Translations under genes and position numbers: made by a program
Notes under the pieces: model-generated
Seen by the model: only the letters and a program-made list of their open reading frames with translations
The model's database searches: none
Told to the model about the DNA's origin: nothing
Shown: positions 33,756 to 42,730 of the stretch, in pieces
Numbering within the stretch: position 1 is the first letter of the stretch
Layout of the letters: each line of letters starts with the position of its first letter
DNA from: Flavobacterium limi
Lineage (GTDB): Bacteria; Bacteroidota; Bacteroidia; Flavobacteriales; Flavobacteriaceae
DNA length: 64,000 bases
Direction: 5' to 3'
Assembly: GCF_010645075.1 (NCBI RefSeq)
Contig: NZ_JAADZV010000003.1
Coordinates: 62,001-126,000, forward strand

Positions 33756-34929
33756 AATCCTTTCTCCATTTTTTGGTTTCCTCAAAAACATGTTCTAAGA
33801 TTGCAGCTTCTGTTTCATCAAACTCGATATTTCTTCTTCCCATTACCAATTTAGCAGTTTCAAAAGCTTTTTTGGTAATATAAGTTGTAAATCCGGCAGC
33901 ACCTCCCCATGAAAAACTCGGAACAAAATTGCGAGGAAAACCAGATCCGAAAATATTAGCGCTCACTCCTACTACCGTCCCTGTATTAAACATTGTATTG
34001 ATTCCGCATTTACTATGATCCCCCATCATTAAACCGCAAAACTGAAGTCCGGTTTTGGCAAAGCCTTCTGTTTCATAACTCCATAATTTCACTTCTTCAT
34101 AGTTATTTTTCAGGTTCGAATTATTGCTGTCTGCTCCAATATTACACCATTCGCCTAAAACAGAATCACCCAGGAACCCATCATGCCCTTTGTTTGAATT
34201 TGCAAAAAGAACTGCGTTTTTAACTTCTCCCCCTATTCTGGATCCCGGTCCAACTGTTGTAGCGCCGTAAATTTTTGCATTCAGTTTTACCTGTGCATTT
34301 TCACATAAAGCAAAAGGGCCACGGATAACGGTTCCTTCCATAATTTCGGTATTCTTACCAATATATATTGGTCCGGTTGAAGCATTTAAAGTCACAAACT
34401 CTAGTTTAGCACCTTCCTCAACAAAAATATTCTCAGGTGAAATAACATTCACGCTTTTCGGAATTGGCTGTGATTTTCGATCTTCTGTCAGATATTCAAA
34501 ATCAGCACGAATGGCAGCGTCATTTTTAGAGAAAATATCCCAGGTATGTTCAACTGTCAGACATTCGTCACTGTATTGAATAATATCATACGAGTCAAAA
34601 TCGACTTCCTCCTGATTATCAGTTGAAAAAAAAGCAATTACATCATCCCCTCTAAAAATGGCCTGGTTTTCCTTTAAATCAGAAATCATTTCTACAAGCG
34701 TATCATTGGGCAAATACGCCGCATTTATCATCACATTTTCTTCCATCTCCACCATCGGAAATTTGGCCGACAAATATTCTTCTGTAATTGTAGTGATTGT
34801 AGAACCCAATCGGGCTTCCCATTTTTGACGAATAGTCATAATTCCGATTAGAATATCAGCCACAGGCCTGGTAAAAGTAAAAGGTAATAAAGCATTCCGA
34901 ACGGGACCGTCAAAAAGAATGTAGTTCAT
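33754..34929 (-). CDS. GlmU-family putative sugar nucleotidyltransferase with hexapeptide repeats
   Basis: This 391-residue protein has an N-terminal part that starts NYILFDGPVRNALLPFTFTR, typical of the Bacteroidota GlmU-like family. The C-terminal half is a left-handed beta-helix of hexapeptide repeats (IYIGKNTEIMEGTVIRGPFA, NAKIYGATTVGPGSRIGGEV, ending GTVVGVSANIFGSGFPRNFV). True GlmU has the nucleotidyltransferase motif LAAGxGTRM, which is not present here, so its catalytic activity is uncertain. It is encoded upstream of the ABC-F gene on the same strand. Confidence 0.82.
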   Translation of the reverse strand: MNYILFDGPVRNALLPFTFTRPVADILIGIMTIRQKWEARLGSTITTITEEYLSAKFPMVEMEENVMINAAYLPNDTLVEMISDLKENQAIFRGDDVIAFFSTDNQEEVDFDSYDIIQYSDECLTVEHTWDIFSKNDAAIRADFEYLTEDRKSQPIPKSVNVISPENIFVEEGAKLEFVTLNASTGPIYIGKNTEIMEGTVIRGPFALCENAQVKLNAKIYGATTVGPGSRIGGEVKNAVLFANSNKGHDGFLGDSVLGEWCNIGADSNNSNLKNNYEEVKLWSYETEGFAKTGLQFCGLMMGDHSKCGINTMFNTGTVVGVSANIFGSGFPRNFVPSFSWGGAAGFTTYITKKAFETAKLVMGRRNIEFDETEAAILEHVFEETKKWRKD

Positions 34930-35072
34930 AATAATAAATTTGGTACTTGTTAAAATCTTGATTTGGTTATCAGTTCCAAAGTTACAAATATTTATGCGTT
35001 AGATTAAGAGTCTGTTTTCATAAAACAAAGAAAACTCTTCCGTTATTTTCAAATAACAGATTAAACCATAAA

Positions 35073-35098
35073 AAAAGCCCTCCGAATGGAAGGCTTTT
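35073..35098 (-). terminator. Terminator of rpmE2
   Basis: AAAAGCC(C)TCC pairs with GGA(A)GGCTTTT around GAAT at about 35073-35098, with T-run on the minus strand. Confidence 0.75.
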
Positions 35099-35116
35099 GT
35101 ATGAATAAAATAACTA

Positions 35117-35371
35117 TTATTTTTTAGCGTGTTTTGCGTATTTAGTTTTGAACTTGTCAATACGTCCTGCAGTATCGATAAGTTTAGATTTACCAGTATA
35201 AAAAGGGTGAGATGTTCTTGAAATCTCCATTTTTACAACTGGATACTCAACTCCGTCAACTTCAATTGTTTCTTTTGTATCTGCTGTAGATTTAGTGATA
35301 AAAACGTCATCATTTGACATGTCTTTAAATGCAACTAATCTGTAATTTTCTGGGTGGATTCCTTTTTTCAT
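35117..35371 (-). CDS. rpmE2: 50S ribosomal protein bL31 type B (zinc-free)
   Basis: This 84-residue protein begins [20 protein letters not shown] and contains [20 protein letters not shown], the bL31 signature. It contains no Cys, so it is the type B form without a zinc site. It is made from a strong promoter at 35489-35517 with a leader of about 110 bases. Confidence 0.97.
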
Positions 35372-35488
35372 CTTTTCTTTTATTTATTGTTTCAGAGCAT
35401 TTTCGTTTTGAAGCTTTCTCATGGTTAGAAAAAGGTGTAAACAAATTATACTCTTTTTTGTTTAAAAATTTAATTATTTTTGAGTGTG

Positions 35489-35517
35489 CAAATTTACAAT
35501 TCTTTTTTAATAAACAA
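35489..35517 (-). promoter_or_regulatory. Promoter of rpmE2
   Basis: On the minus strand TTG (35517-35515), 18 bases and TAAATTTG (35496-35489) match the consensus. Transcription would start near 35482, about 110 bases before the ATG. Confidence 0.75.
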
Positions 35518-35586
35518 ATACTTAACCTGCTTTTTTTTAGTTAATTTCGAAAAGCTTTTTTTATATTCGATTATAGCGGGAATTGC

Positions 35587-35594
35587 TATATTTG
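35587..35594 (+). promoter_or_regulatory. Promoter -7 element before the DUF4199 gene
   Basis: TATATTTG matches TAnnTTTG and lies 26 bases before the ATG at 35621. No convincing -33 TTG is seen. Confidence 0.6.
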
Positions 35595-35620
35595 TGGATT
35601 AATTTTAAACATATAAAAAT

Positions 35621-36151
35621 ATGATTAATGAAGTTATAAAGAAGAATGGGATTACGTATGGTGTAATGATTGGAATTGCATCTGCATTAATTACAGCTAC
35701 AATATATGCAATTGATTTAAACTTATTTACTGCATGGTGGATGGGATTATTAGGTATTGTTATAAGTCTGACGATTTCTATCATTTTGCTTTCTAAAACC
35801 AAGAAAGAATTAAAAGGCATTTTTCCTTTTAAAGATGCTTTTACTACTTATTTCATAGCAGCAGTAATCGGAATTCTGATTTCTACTTCTTTTAACATTG
35901 TCCTTTTTAACGTTGTAGATCCTTCAGCAAAAGATACTTTAAACGAATTAATGATTAAATATACGGTAAACATGATGCAGAAATTTGGATCACCAGCTTC
36001 TGTAATTAATGAAACCATTGACAAAATGAAACAGTCGAATCCTTATTCAACTTTTGAATTATTAAAAGGTTCTGTTTTCGCGATAGTAATCAGCGCCGTT
36101 TTCGGATTAATTTTCGCAGCATTTTTTAAAAGCAAAACTACACAAGAATAA
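35621..36151 (+). CDS. DUF4199 membrane protein
   Basis: This 176-residue protein has four hydrophobic segments (ITYGVMIGIASALITATIYA, WWMGLLGIVISLTISIILLS, TTYFIAAVIGILISTSFNIV and FAIVISAVFGLIFAAFF) with an extramembrane stretch between the third and fourth that contains SVINETIDKMKQSNP. This layout fits DUF4199, a Bacteroidota family of unknown role. The gene lies 7 bases before a glycosyltransferase gene; the pairing is common in the group and suggests a lipid-linked sugar context. Confidence 0.85.
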   Translation: MINEVIKKNGITYGVMIGIASALITATIYAIDLNLFTAWWMGLLGIVISLTISIILLSKTKKELKGIFPFKDAFTTYFIAAVIGILISTSFNIVLFNVVDPSAKDTLNELMIKYTVNMMQKFGSPASVINETIDKMKQSNPYSTFELLKGSVFAIVISAVFGLIFAAFFKSKTTQE

Positions 36152-36158
36152 AAAATAA

Positions 36159-37115
36159 ATGAATTTATCTATACTTATACCGCTTCTAAATGAAGAGGAA
36201 TCACTAAAAGAACTCTACTCATGGATTATTAAAGTGATGCAGTCTAACAATTACTCTTATGAAATCATTTTTGTAGATGACGGTAGTACGGATGATTCTT
36301 GGAATATTATCGAAAGCTTTTCTAACGAAAATCCGAATGTAAGAGGAATTCGTTTCATGAAAAACTTCGGAAAATCGCAGGCTTTACATGCCGGTTTTGC
36401 AAAAGCACAAGGCGACGTCATTATCACAATGGATGCCGATTTACAGGACAGTCCTGATGAAATTCCGGGATTGTACGAAATGATTACTGCTCAAAAGTAT
36501 GATTTGGTTTCAGGCTGGAAGAAGAAACGTTACGATTCTGTTGTTGCAAAAAATCTTCCTTCAAAATTATTTAACTGGGCCGCCAGAAAAACCTCTGGTG
36601 TTGCGTTAAACGATTTTAATTGTGGGTTGAAAGCCTACAAAAACGTTGTTGTAAAAAACATTGAAGTCTCAGGCGAAATGCACCGGTATATTCCGGTTTT
36701 GGCTAAAAATGCCGGATTTGGAAAAATTGGTGAAAAAGTAGTAATACATCAGGCCAGAAAATATGGCGAAACCAAATTTGGAATGGAGCGTTTTATTAAC
36801 GGATTCCTTGATTTGATTACTATTTGGTTTTTATCGAGATTCGGAAAAAGACCAATGCACTTGTTTGGCGCGATTGGTTCTTTTATGTTTATCATTGGAT
36901 TTTTAGCAGCAGGATATATTGGAATTTCCAAATTGTACCATATGTATACAGGGATGAAATATACTTTAGTTACAAATAATCCGTGGTTTTACATTGCCCT
37001 GACAACAATGATTCTGGGCACTCAGTTGTTTTTGGCCGGGTTTTTAGGCGAAATTATTTTACGTACTAAAAGCAATGAAGCCCGATATAAAGTTGCCCGG
37101 GAAGTTAATTTTTAA
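36159..37115 (+). CDS. Glycosyltransferase family 2, polyprenyl-phosphate type
   Basis: In this 318-residue protein, the GT-A domain (residues 1 to about 225) has LSILIPLLNEEESL, VDDGSTDDSW, MDADLQDSPDEI and HQARKYGETKFG. Two C-terminal membrane segments (LFGAIGSFMFIIGFLAAGYI and FYIALTTMILGTQLFLAGFL) anchor it. This is the layout of dolichol/undecaprenyl-phosphate sugar transferases that load a sugar onto the lipid carrier at the inner membrane. The donor sugar cannot be inferred. It is encoded 7 bases after DUF4199. Confidence 0.9.
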   Translation: MNLSILIPLLNEEESLKELYSWIIKVMQSNNYSYEIIFVDDGSTDDSWNIIESFSNENPNVRGIRFMKNFGKSQALHAGFAKAQGDVIITMDADLQDSPDEIPGLYEMITAQKYDLVSGWKKKRYDSVVAKNLPSKLFNWAARKTSGVALNDFNCGLKAYKNVVVKNIEVSGEMHRYIPVLAKNAGFGKIGEKVVIHQARKYGETKFGMERFINGFLDLITIWFLSRFGKRPMHLFGAIGSFMFIIGFLAAGYIGISKLYHMYTGMKYTLVTNNPWFYIALTTMILGTQLFLAGFLGEIILRTKSNEARYKVAREVNF

Positions 37116-37125
37116 CGCAATGCCC

Positions 37126-37202
37126 TAGCCCTGATGGGAACGGCATCCTTTTGTGGCGGGGTTCGGCACAAAAGATATAGTGAACAGCAGGATTAGCTCC
37201 TG
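37126..37202. repeat. Structured intergenic repeat, copy C
   Basis: It runs from TAGCCCTGATGGGAACGGCA to GAACAGCAGGATTAGCTCCT. The central hairpin pairs CTTTTGTG with CACAAAAG around GGCGGGGTTCGG. It begins 11 bases past the glycosyltransferase stop, between two genes on the same strand, so it is probably transcribed. Confidence 0.85.
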
Positions 37203-37244
37203 AAAAATACTTATCTTTAATTAAAACATTAAAAAAATAGTTAC

Positions 37245-38972
37245 ATGAATATAGCACCTAATATTTTAGACGCCGTAAACGAATGGTTAACACCAACATT
37301 TGATAAAGAAACACAAGCTGCTGTTAAAGAATTAATGACCACATCTCCAAAAGAACTTGAGGAAAGTTTTTATAAAAACCTGGAATTTGGAACAGGCGGA
37401 ATGCGTGGCGTTATGGGTATCGGAAATAACCGTATCAATAAATATACGCTTGGAAAAAACACACAGGGACTTTCTGACTATCTGCATGAAGTTTTTCCTA
37501 ATCAGACGATAAAAGTAGTGATTGCTTACGATTGCCGTCACAACAGTAATACTTTGGCAAAAGTAGTAGCCGATGTCTTTTCTGCAAACGGAATTCAGGT
37601 TTATTTGTTTTCTGATTTGCGTCCAACTCCTGAATTGTCTTTTGCGCTTAAATATTTAGGATGTCAATGCGGAATTGTATTGACTGCTTCGCATAATCCA
37701 CCTGAATACAACGGATACAAAGTATATTGGGAAGACGGCGGACAAATTGTTCCACCGGAAGATGCAGCTATTATTAAAGTAATTGAAAGCCTAACCTATG
37801 ATAAGATTAAATTTAATGCGAATGAAAGTTTAATCCAGTACATAGATGCTGAAATCGATAAAGCTTTTGTTAAATCATCTATTGAAAACGCAAGTTTTAA
37901 TACTCCGGCTGAAGCCAAAGATAACCTTCACATTGTATTTACTTCATTGCACGGAACTTCTATAAAATCGATTCCGGACACTTTATCTGAGGCTGGTTAT
38001 AAAAACGTACATATTGTTCCTGAACAAGCGGTGCCGGATGGAAATTTCCCTACTGTTAAATCCCCAAATCCTGAAGAGCCTGAAGCACTGACTATGGCTT
38101 TAGCTTTGGCAGACAAAACCAATTCGGATATTGTAGTGGGAACTGACCCCGATTGTGACCGTTTAGGCGTTGCTGTTCGTAATAACGATGGTAAAATGAT
38201 TTTGCTGAACGGAAACCAGACGATGGTTTTAATGACTTCATTTTTATTAAAGCAATGGAAAAAAGCTGGAAAAATCAATGGAAAACAATTTGTTGGTTCT
38301 ACTATTGTTTCTACTCCAATGATTATGGAACTGGCTACAAGCTATGGTGTAGAATGTAAAGTTGGTCTGACCGGATTTAAATGGATTGCCAAAATGATTA
38401 AGGATTTCCCTGAACTTCAATTTATTGGAGGTGGTGAAGAAAGCTTTGGTTTCATGGTTGGCGATGCAGTTCGTGATAAAGATGCTGTGGCTGCAACTCT
38501 ATTGATCTGTGAAGTGGCTGCTCAGGCAAAAGCTGCCGGAAGTTCTGTTTACAAAGAACTTTTACAGCTTTATGTTGAGAATGGTTTCTACAAAGAATAT
38601 TTGGTTTCTTTAACTAAAAAAGGAATTGAAGGTTTGGAAGAAATTAATCAGATGATGATTAATTTAAGAGAAAATCCATTGAAAGAAATCAACGGGCAAA
38701 GAGTAATCATGGTCGAAGATTATCAGTCCTCTGTTGCTTTGAATTTACTGACCAGTGAAGAATCTGTAATGGATATGCCGAAATCAAACGTTTTGATTTA
38801 TTATACCGAAGACGGTTCTAAGATTTGTGCCAGACCAAGCGGAACTGAGCCAAAAATCAAATTCTATATTAGTGTAAATGCTGAAATTGAGTCGGTTTTG
38901 GATTTTGATGCAGCAGAAAAATTCTTAGATCAAAAAATACAAAATATCATTGCAGATATGCAATTAAGTTAA
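37245..38972 (+). CDS. Phosphoglucomutase/phosphomannomutase family enzyme
   Basis: This 575-residue alpha-D-phosphohexomutase has all four active-site motifs: the phosphoserine loop [16 protein letters not shown], the metal-binding DPDCDRLG, the sugar-binding GGGEESFGF and the phosphate-binding [12 protein letters not shown]. The length fits the PGM2-like class that interconverts glucose 1- and 6-phosphate or the mannose/deoxyribose equivalents. The exact sugar is not resolved. Confidence 0.93.
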   Translation: MNIAPNILDAVNEWLTPTFDKETQAAVKELMTTSPKELEESFYKNLEFGTGGMRGVMGIGNNRINKYTLGKNTQGLSDYLHEVFPNQTIKVVIAYDCRHNSNTLAKVVADVFSANGIQVYLFSDLRPTPELSFALKYLGCQCGIVLTASHNPPEYNGYKVYWEDGGQIVPPEDAAIIKVIESLTYDKIKFNANESLIQYIDAEIDKAFVKSSIENASFNTPAEAKDNLHIVFTSLHGTSIKSIPDTLSEAGYKNVHIVPEQAVPDGNFPTVKSPNPEEPEALTMALALADKTNSDIVVGTDPDCDRLGVAVRNNDGKMILLNGNQTMVLMTSFLLKQWKKAGKINGKQFVGSTIVSTPMIMELATSYGVECKVGLTGFKWIAKMIKDFPELQFIGGGEESFGFMVGDAVRDKDAVAATLLICEVAAQAKAAGSSVYKELLQLYVENGFYKEYLVSLTKKGIEGLEEINQMMINLRENPLKEINGQRVIMVEDYQSSVALNLLTSEESVMDMPKSNVLIYYTEDGSKICARPSGTEPKIKFYISVNAEIESVLDFDAAEKFLDQKIQNIIADMQLS

Positions 38973-39000
38973 AATAACGAACTAAGTATAAAATTTTCTT

Positions 39001-39043
39001 AAGCCCTGATTGTATTTTCTCAATACAAATCAGGGCTTTTTTT
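39001..39043 (+). terminator. Terminator of the phosphosugar mutase gene
   Basis: AAGCCCTGATTGTATT pairs almost completely with AATACAAATCAGGGCTT around a short loop, followed by a T-run. Confidence 0.88.
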
Positions 39044-39064
39044 ATAAAAAAAAGCAAAAAGAAA

Positions 39065-39093
39065 TTGAAACCTCCCTAATTCGATTAATTTTG
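39065..39093 (+). promoter_or_regulatory. Promoter of the MsbA-like exporter gene
   Basis: TTG at 39065-39067, 18 bases, then TAATTTTG at 39086-39093, which matches TAnnTTTG. The ATG follows 31 bases later. Confidence 0.7.
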
Positions 39094-39124
39094 TGCGATA
39101 AAAAAATAAATTTCAAAAAAATAA

Positions 39125-40954
39125 ATGAGTAATTTCAAAAAAATACTACCTTTTATATATCCCTATAAAAAATATGCATTTTTAAACATCTTTTTTAATG
39201 TTTTGTATGCACTTTTCAGCACCCTTTCATTCATGGCATTAATTCCGATGATACAGGTTTTATTTGACAAAACAAAAAGAAACACAGTGATGCCTACTTA
39301 TCAAGGAATCGCACACATAAAAGAATATGGAGAAAACTACTTAAGCTATTATATCACCACCAATACTGACCAAAACAATCCCGGTTTTGTACTTTCGGTT
39401 ATGGTCGCCATCATTATTTCTATATTCCTGTTAAAAAACCTGGCTGATTATCTGGCCATGTTTTTTGTTACTTATTTGCGAAATGGCGTTTTGAAAGATA
39501 TGCGAAATGCGATGTATAAAAAAACACTGGAATTACCATTGGCTTTTTTTTCTGAAAAACGAAAAGGAGATGTTATTTCAAGAATTTCTGCGGATGTCAA
39601 CGAAGTCCAGACTTCTTTTTTAGCCATCTTAGAACTCATTGTAAAAGAACCTTTAACCATAATTTTTACCATAATCGCTATGTTAATCCTTAGCGCCAAA
39701 CTAACTTTATTTGTTTTTGTATTCATTCCGGTTTCAGGGTATATTATTTCGTTAATTGGGAAACAGCTTAAAAAGAAATCCAGTAAAGCACAGCAGGAAC
39801 AAGGCACCTTTTTATCTACCATTGAAGAAACTATTGGAGGATTAAAAGTTGTAAAAGGATATAATGCTGAAAATTATTTCACTACTGTATTTCAAAATTC
39901 AACTGACCGTTTCTTTAAATTATCAAACAGCATCGGACATCGTCAGAATTTAGCTTCTCCGGCAAGTGAATTTATGGGAATTATGGTAATTACCATTTTA
40001 TTATGGTACGGAGGCCAGATGGTTTTGATCGAAAAAACATTAGACGGAGCATCATTTATTGCTTATATGGGGCTTGCTTACAACATACTTACACCTGCAA
40101 AATCAATTTCAAAAGCATCCTATGCTGTGAAAAGAGGAAATGCAGCTGCTGACCGGGTATTGGAAATTTTAGAACAGGAAAACACAATTGTTTCTAAACC
40201 AAAAGCCCTTGAAAAAGAAACTTTTGACAATAACATTAGTGTTCAAAACATCAATTTCAAATACGAAAACGAAACGGTTTTAAAAGACTTTTCTCTTGAA
40301 ATCAAAAAAGGTCAGACTGTTGCCCTTGTTGGACAATCAGGAAGCGGAAAGAGCACAATTGCAAATTTGCTAACCCGTTTTTATGATGTCAGTGAGGGAT
40401 CTATTTCTATTGACGGAGTTAACATAAAAGAAATAAATCTTCAGTCCCTTAGAAGTCTGATGGGTTTGGTTACCCAGGACAGCATTTTATTTAATGACAC
40501 TATCAAAGCCAATATTTCTTTAGGAAAATTAGATGCTACAGATGACGAAATCATTGAAGCTTTAAAAATAGCCAACGCATTTGAATTCGTAAAAGAATTG
40601 CCTTTAGGAATCTACACTAATATTGGCGACAGCGGAAACAAATTATCAGGAGGCCAGAAACAACGTTTATCTATTGCACGTGCAGTACTTAAAAACCCGC
40701 CAATTATGATTCTCGATGAAGCAACATCAGCACTGGATACCGAAAGCGAGAAATTTGTTCAGGTTGCCCTTGAAAACATGATGCAGAACAGAACCTCAAT
40801 TGTTATTGCTCACCGCCTTTCTACGATTCAAAAGGCGGACTTAATTGTCGTAATGCAAAAAGGACGAATTGTAGAGCAAGGAACCCATGAAGAATTAATT
40901 GCACACAACGGCACCTATAACAAACTGGTAACAATGCAGTCTTTCGAATCTTAA
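39125..40954 (+). CDS. ABC exporter, MsbA-like (membrane and ATPase domains fused)
   Basis: In this 609-residue half transporter, the first 340 residues hold six membrane segments with ABC exporter motifs (FFSEKRKGDVISRISADVNE, STIEETIGGLKVVKGYNAE). The ATPase domain has Walker A VALVGQSGSGKSTIANLL, signature KLSGGQKQRLSIARA, Walker B IMILDEATSALD and the switch IVIAHRLSTI. It works as a homodimer and probably flips lipids such as lipid A core or another hydrophobic cargo; drug export is also possible. It stands alone with its own promoter and terminator. Confidence 0.9.
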   Translation: MSNFKKILPFIYPYKKYAFLNIFFNVLYALFSTLSFMALIPMIQVLFDKTKRNTVMPTYQGIAHIKEYGENYLSYYITTNTDQNNPGFVLSVMVAIIISIFLLKNLADYLAMFFVTYLRNGVLKDMRNAMYKKTLELPLAFFSEKRKGDVISRISADVNEVQTSFLAILELIVKEPLTIIFTIIAMLILSAKLTLFVFVFIPVSGYIISLIGKQLKKKSSKAQQEQGTFLSTIEETIGGLKVVKGYNAENYFTTVFQNSTDRFFKLSNSIGHRQNLASPASEFMGIMVITILLWYGGQMVLIEKTLDGASFIAYMGLAYNILTPAKSISKASYAVKRGNAAADRVLEILEQENTIVSKPKALEKETFDNNISVQNINFKYENETVLKDFSLEIKKGQTVALVGQSGSGKSTIANLLTRFYDVSEGSISIDGVNIKEINLQSLRSLMGLVTQDSILFNDTIKANISLGKLDATDDEIIEALKIANAFEFVKELPLGIYTNIGDSGNKLSGGQKQRLSIARAVLKNPPIMILDEATSALDTESEKFVQVALENMMQNRTSIVIAHRLSTIQKADLIVVMQKGRIVEQGTHEELIAHNGTYNKLVTMQSFES

Positions 40955-40982
40955 GATTCACTTACAATAACCTTATTAATTT

Positions 40983-41041
40983 ACACAGATTAAGGAAACA
41001 TTAAAACTGAGTTTAATTTCCTTAATCTGTGTTTATTTTTA
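40983..41041 (+). terminator. Long hairpin terminator of the exporter gene
   Basis: A 16-base perfect stem (ACACAGATTAAGGAAA at 40983-40998, complement at 41017-41032), with further pairing ATTAAA/TTTAAT inside, is followed by TTTATTTTT. Confidence 0.8.
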
Positions 41042-41085
41042 TAACTTTAGGTTAGTTAAAGAATAAATCATTTAATTCTCTCAGA

Positions 41086-41787
41086 ATGTATCTTAACAAC
41101 CCAAACATCAAACTGCCTGACGATCCTGATACCGTTGTCTGGAAATACCTTGATCTATCTAAATTTCTTGATTTATTACTCTCAAAAAAATTATTCATGT
41201 CCCGATCTGACAAATTTGAAGATCAGTACGAAGGGACTTTCAGTGAACCAACTTTCGAAGAAATTAAAAAACTCGCCATCGACAACCCTGAGTTTTTAAA
41301 TTATTATAAAACACATCGGGAAAAGGTAGCTGTCAGCAGCTGGCATATTAACGAATACGAATCGTTTGCCATGTGGCAGATTTTCACACAAAACAGTGAA
41401 GGATTAGCTATACAGTCCACGATTGGAAGATTGCAAAAAGCAGTAAATCCTGAGCAAAATTTTGATCAGTATATCGGTGAGGTAAATTATATCGACTACA
41501 AAAAAGAATATATTCCGTTTGATGATTCCTTCTTCCCTTTTTTATTTAAGCGAAAAAGTTTTCAATACGAACGTGAAGTACGCATTATTACAGACACGTC
41601 CCAAAGTACTTTAAAACTGAATGAAGGATTAAAAATCAATGTTGACATTAATGAGTTAATCGAAAAAATATACATTCATCCTAAATCAGAAAACTGGTAT
41701 AAAAAACTGGTTATTGAATTGGTAGATCGCCTGGGATTTGGACTAGAAATAGAAAAATCAGATCTGGAAAGCGATATTTTGATTTGA
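41086..41787 (+). CDS. DUF2971 protein
   Basis: This 233-residue cytoplasmic protein has DUF2971 features: VWKYLDLSKFLDLLLSKKLF near the start, FMSRSDKFEDQYEG, VSSWHINEYESFAMWQIFTQ in the middle and KRKSFQYEREVRI, where Arg/Glu are conserved. The family is widespread in mobile and accessory DNA and its biochemical role is unknown. Here it is a single gene among housekeeping genes, with an octamer array starting 13 bases after its stop. I see no phage or defence neighbours. Confidence 0.82.
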   Translation: MYLNNPNIKLPDDPDTVVWKYLDLSKFLDLLLSKKLFMSRSDKFEDQYEGTFSEPTFEEIKKLAIDNPEFLNYYKTHREKVAVSSWHINEYESFAMWQIFTQNSEGLAIQSTIGRLQKAVNPEQNFDQYIGEVNYIDYKKEYIPFDDSFFPFLFKRKSFQYEREVRIITDTSQSTLKLNEGLKINVDINELIEKIYIHPKSENWYKKLVIELVDRLGFGLEIEKSDLESDILI

Positions 41788-41800
41788 GTTTTTAAAGTTG

Positions 41801-41962
41801 CTAAGATTCTGAGGTACTTAGCTACTGAGTTTTTTCTAGCCACAATAAAAAACCGTATAGAAATTTAAAATTTCTATACGGTTTTCCTTTTTATTTATTC
41901 TAAAGGCAGAATCTTTTCTATCTGCTGCAAAACCTTAGAAGCTAAGTACCTCAGAATCTTAG
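41801..41962. repeat. Perfect 23-bp inverted repeat made of 8-base-period units
   Basis: The left arm 41801-41823 begins CTAAGATTCTGAGGTACTTA; the right arm 41940-41962 is its exact reverse complement. Read from each adjacent stop codon inward, both arms are strings of 8-base units (for example AAGATTCT, GAGGTACT, TAGCTACT), consensus close to AAGNTNCT. On the right, the array begins with the TAA stop of the lipoprotein gene itself. A terminator hairpin lies between the arms. Confidence 0.88.
41849..41885. terminator. Bidirectional terminator inside the octamer inverted repeat
   Basis: AAAACCGTATAGAAA at 41849-41863 pairs perfectly with 41871-41885 around ATTTAAA-type loop bases. It serves the convergent DUF2971 and lipoprotein genes. 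Confidence 0.85.
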
Positions 41963-41966
41963 TATC

Positions 41967-42686
41967 TTAAATAGGCTTATAATTTTTCACTTCCCAGTTT
42001 TTTAAAGCCAAATCGATATAATTATAATGCAAAACATCGTTTTTATCAAACTGCCCATTTTGATTGGTATCTTCAATTGTTCTGAAATACAGACGATTTT
42101 TTGATTCAATTATATTCCAGTCTACAAGTTCCTGTAAATCCGTAGAAACTTTTGTAAAGTTTTCTCCGCTAATATCACTAAGATAAAGGGTTTTGATATC
42201 ACCTGTATCTATCTTACCATCTTTATTCGTATCCGAATCTGTAAGCGTATAAACCATGATTCTATTTTGTGTTTTATCAGCAATTGTTTTTAAATATGTC
42301 GCTGTTAGAATTAAAATAGGTTTATCAGACAGCGGTCGTATGGAATCTGAATCTGTTTTTTGAAATTTCAAATTTTGTAAATAACCCGTAATTTCATATT
42401 CCCCTAAATTAGAAATAGTAAAACTTACATCATTTACACTTGAAGACCCGTAACGGGCTTTCGACCCTTTTTCAAAAACCCGTAAATCTCCAACAGGATG
42501 TATCAGATAGTTAGTTCCTTCCATCTGGATTGGCAAATCTGCCACTTCAATTTGTGTTGAATCTGTTTTACTGACACTTACTTTGTTCGAGACATCATAA
42601 CTCACTTTTGGTTTTTGAACTTCTTCGCGGCAGCTGATTAGTGTTCCGACAATTGCTAAGGCTGTATATTTAAAGTACTTTTTCAT
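41967..42686 (-). CDS. Lipoprotein with EF-hand-like calcium loops
   Basis: This 239-residue lipoprotein starts MKKYFKYTALAIVGTLISC, giving Cys19; an eight-residue upstream extension is not used. Two acidic loops, DTNKDGKIDTGD and DTNQNGQFDKND, match the 12-residue EF-hand or dockerin calcium-binding pattern. The rest is beta-rich and unrecognised (FTISNLGEYEITGYLQNLKF, NWEVKNYKPI). It is the last gene of a minus-strand row with the M23 peptidase, receptor and frameshifted gene. Calcium binding is inferred from the loops. Confidence 0.75.
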   Translation of the reverse strand: MKKYFKYTALAIVGTLISCREEVQKPKVSYDVSNKVSVSKTDSTQIEVADLPIQMEGTNYLIHPVGDLRVFEKGSKARYGSSSVNDVSFTISNLGEYEITGYLQNLKFQKTDSDSIRPLSDKPILILTATYLKTIADKTQNRIMVYTLTDSDTNKDGKIDTGDIKTLYLSDISGENFTKVSTDLQELVDWNIIESKNRLYFRTIEDTNQNGQFDKNDVLHYNYIDLALKNWEVKNYKPI

Positions 42687-42730
42687 CTGCAAATTATATT
42701 CGATTATCAAATATACTATTTTTGATTGTA

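Noticed and set aside
41086..41787. DUF2971 gene as part of a defence or prophage region
   Set aside because: All neighbours are housekeeping or envelope genes with separate terminators; no toxin, nuclease or phage partner is present.
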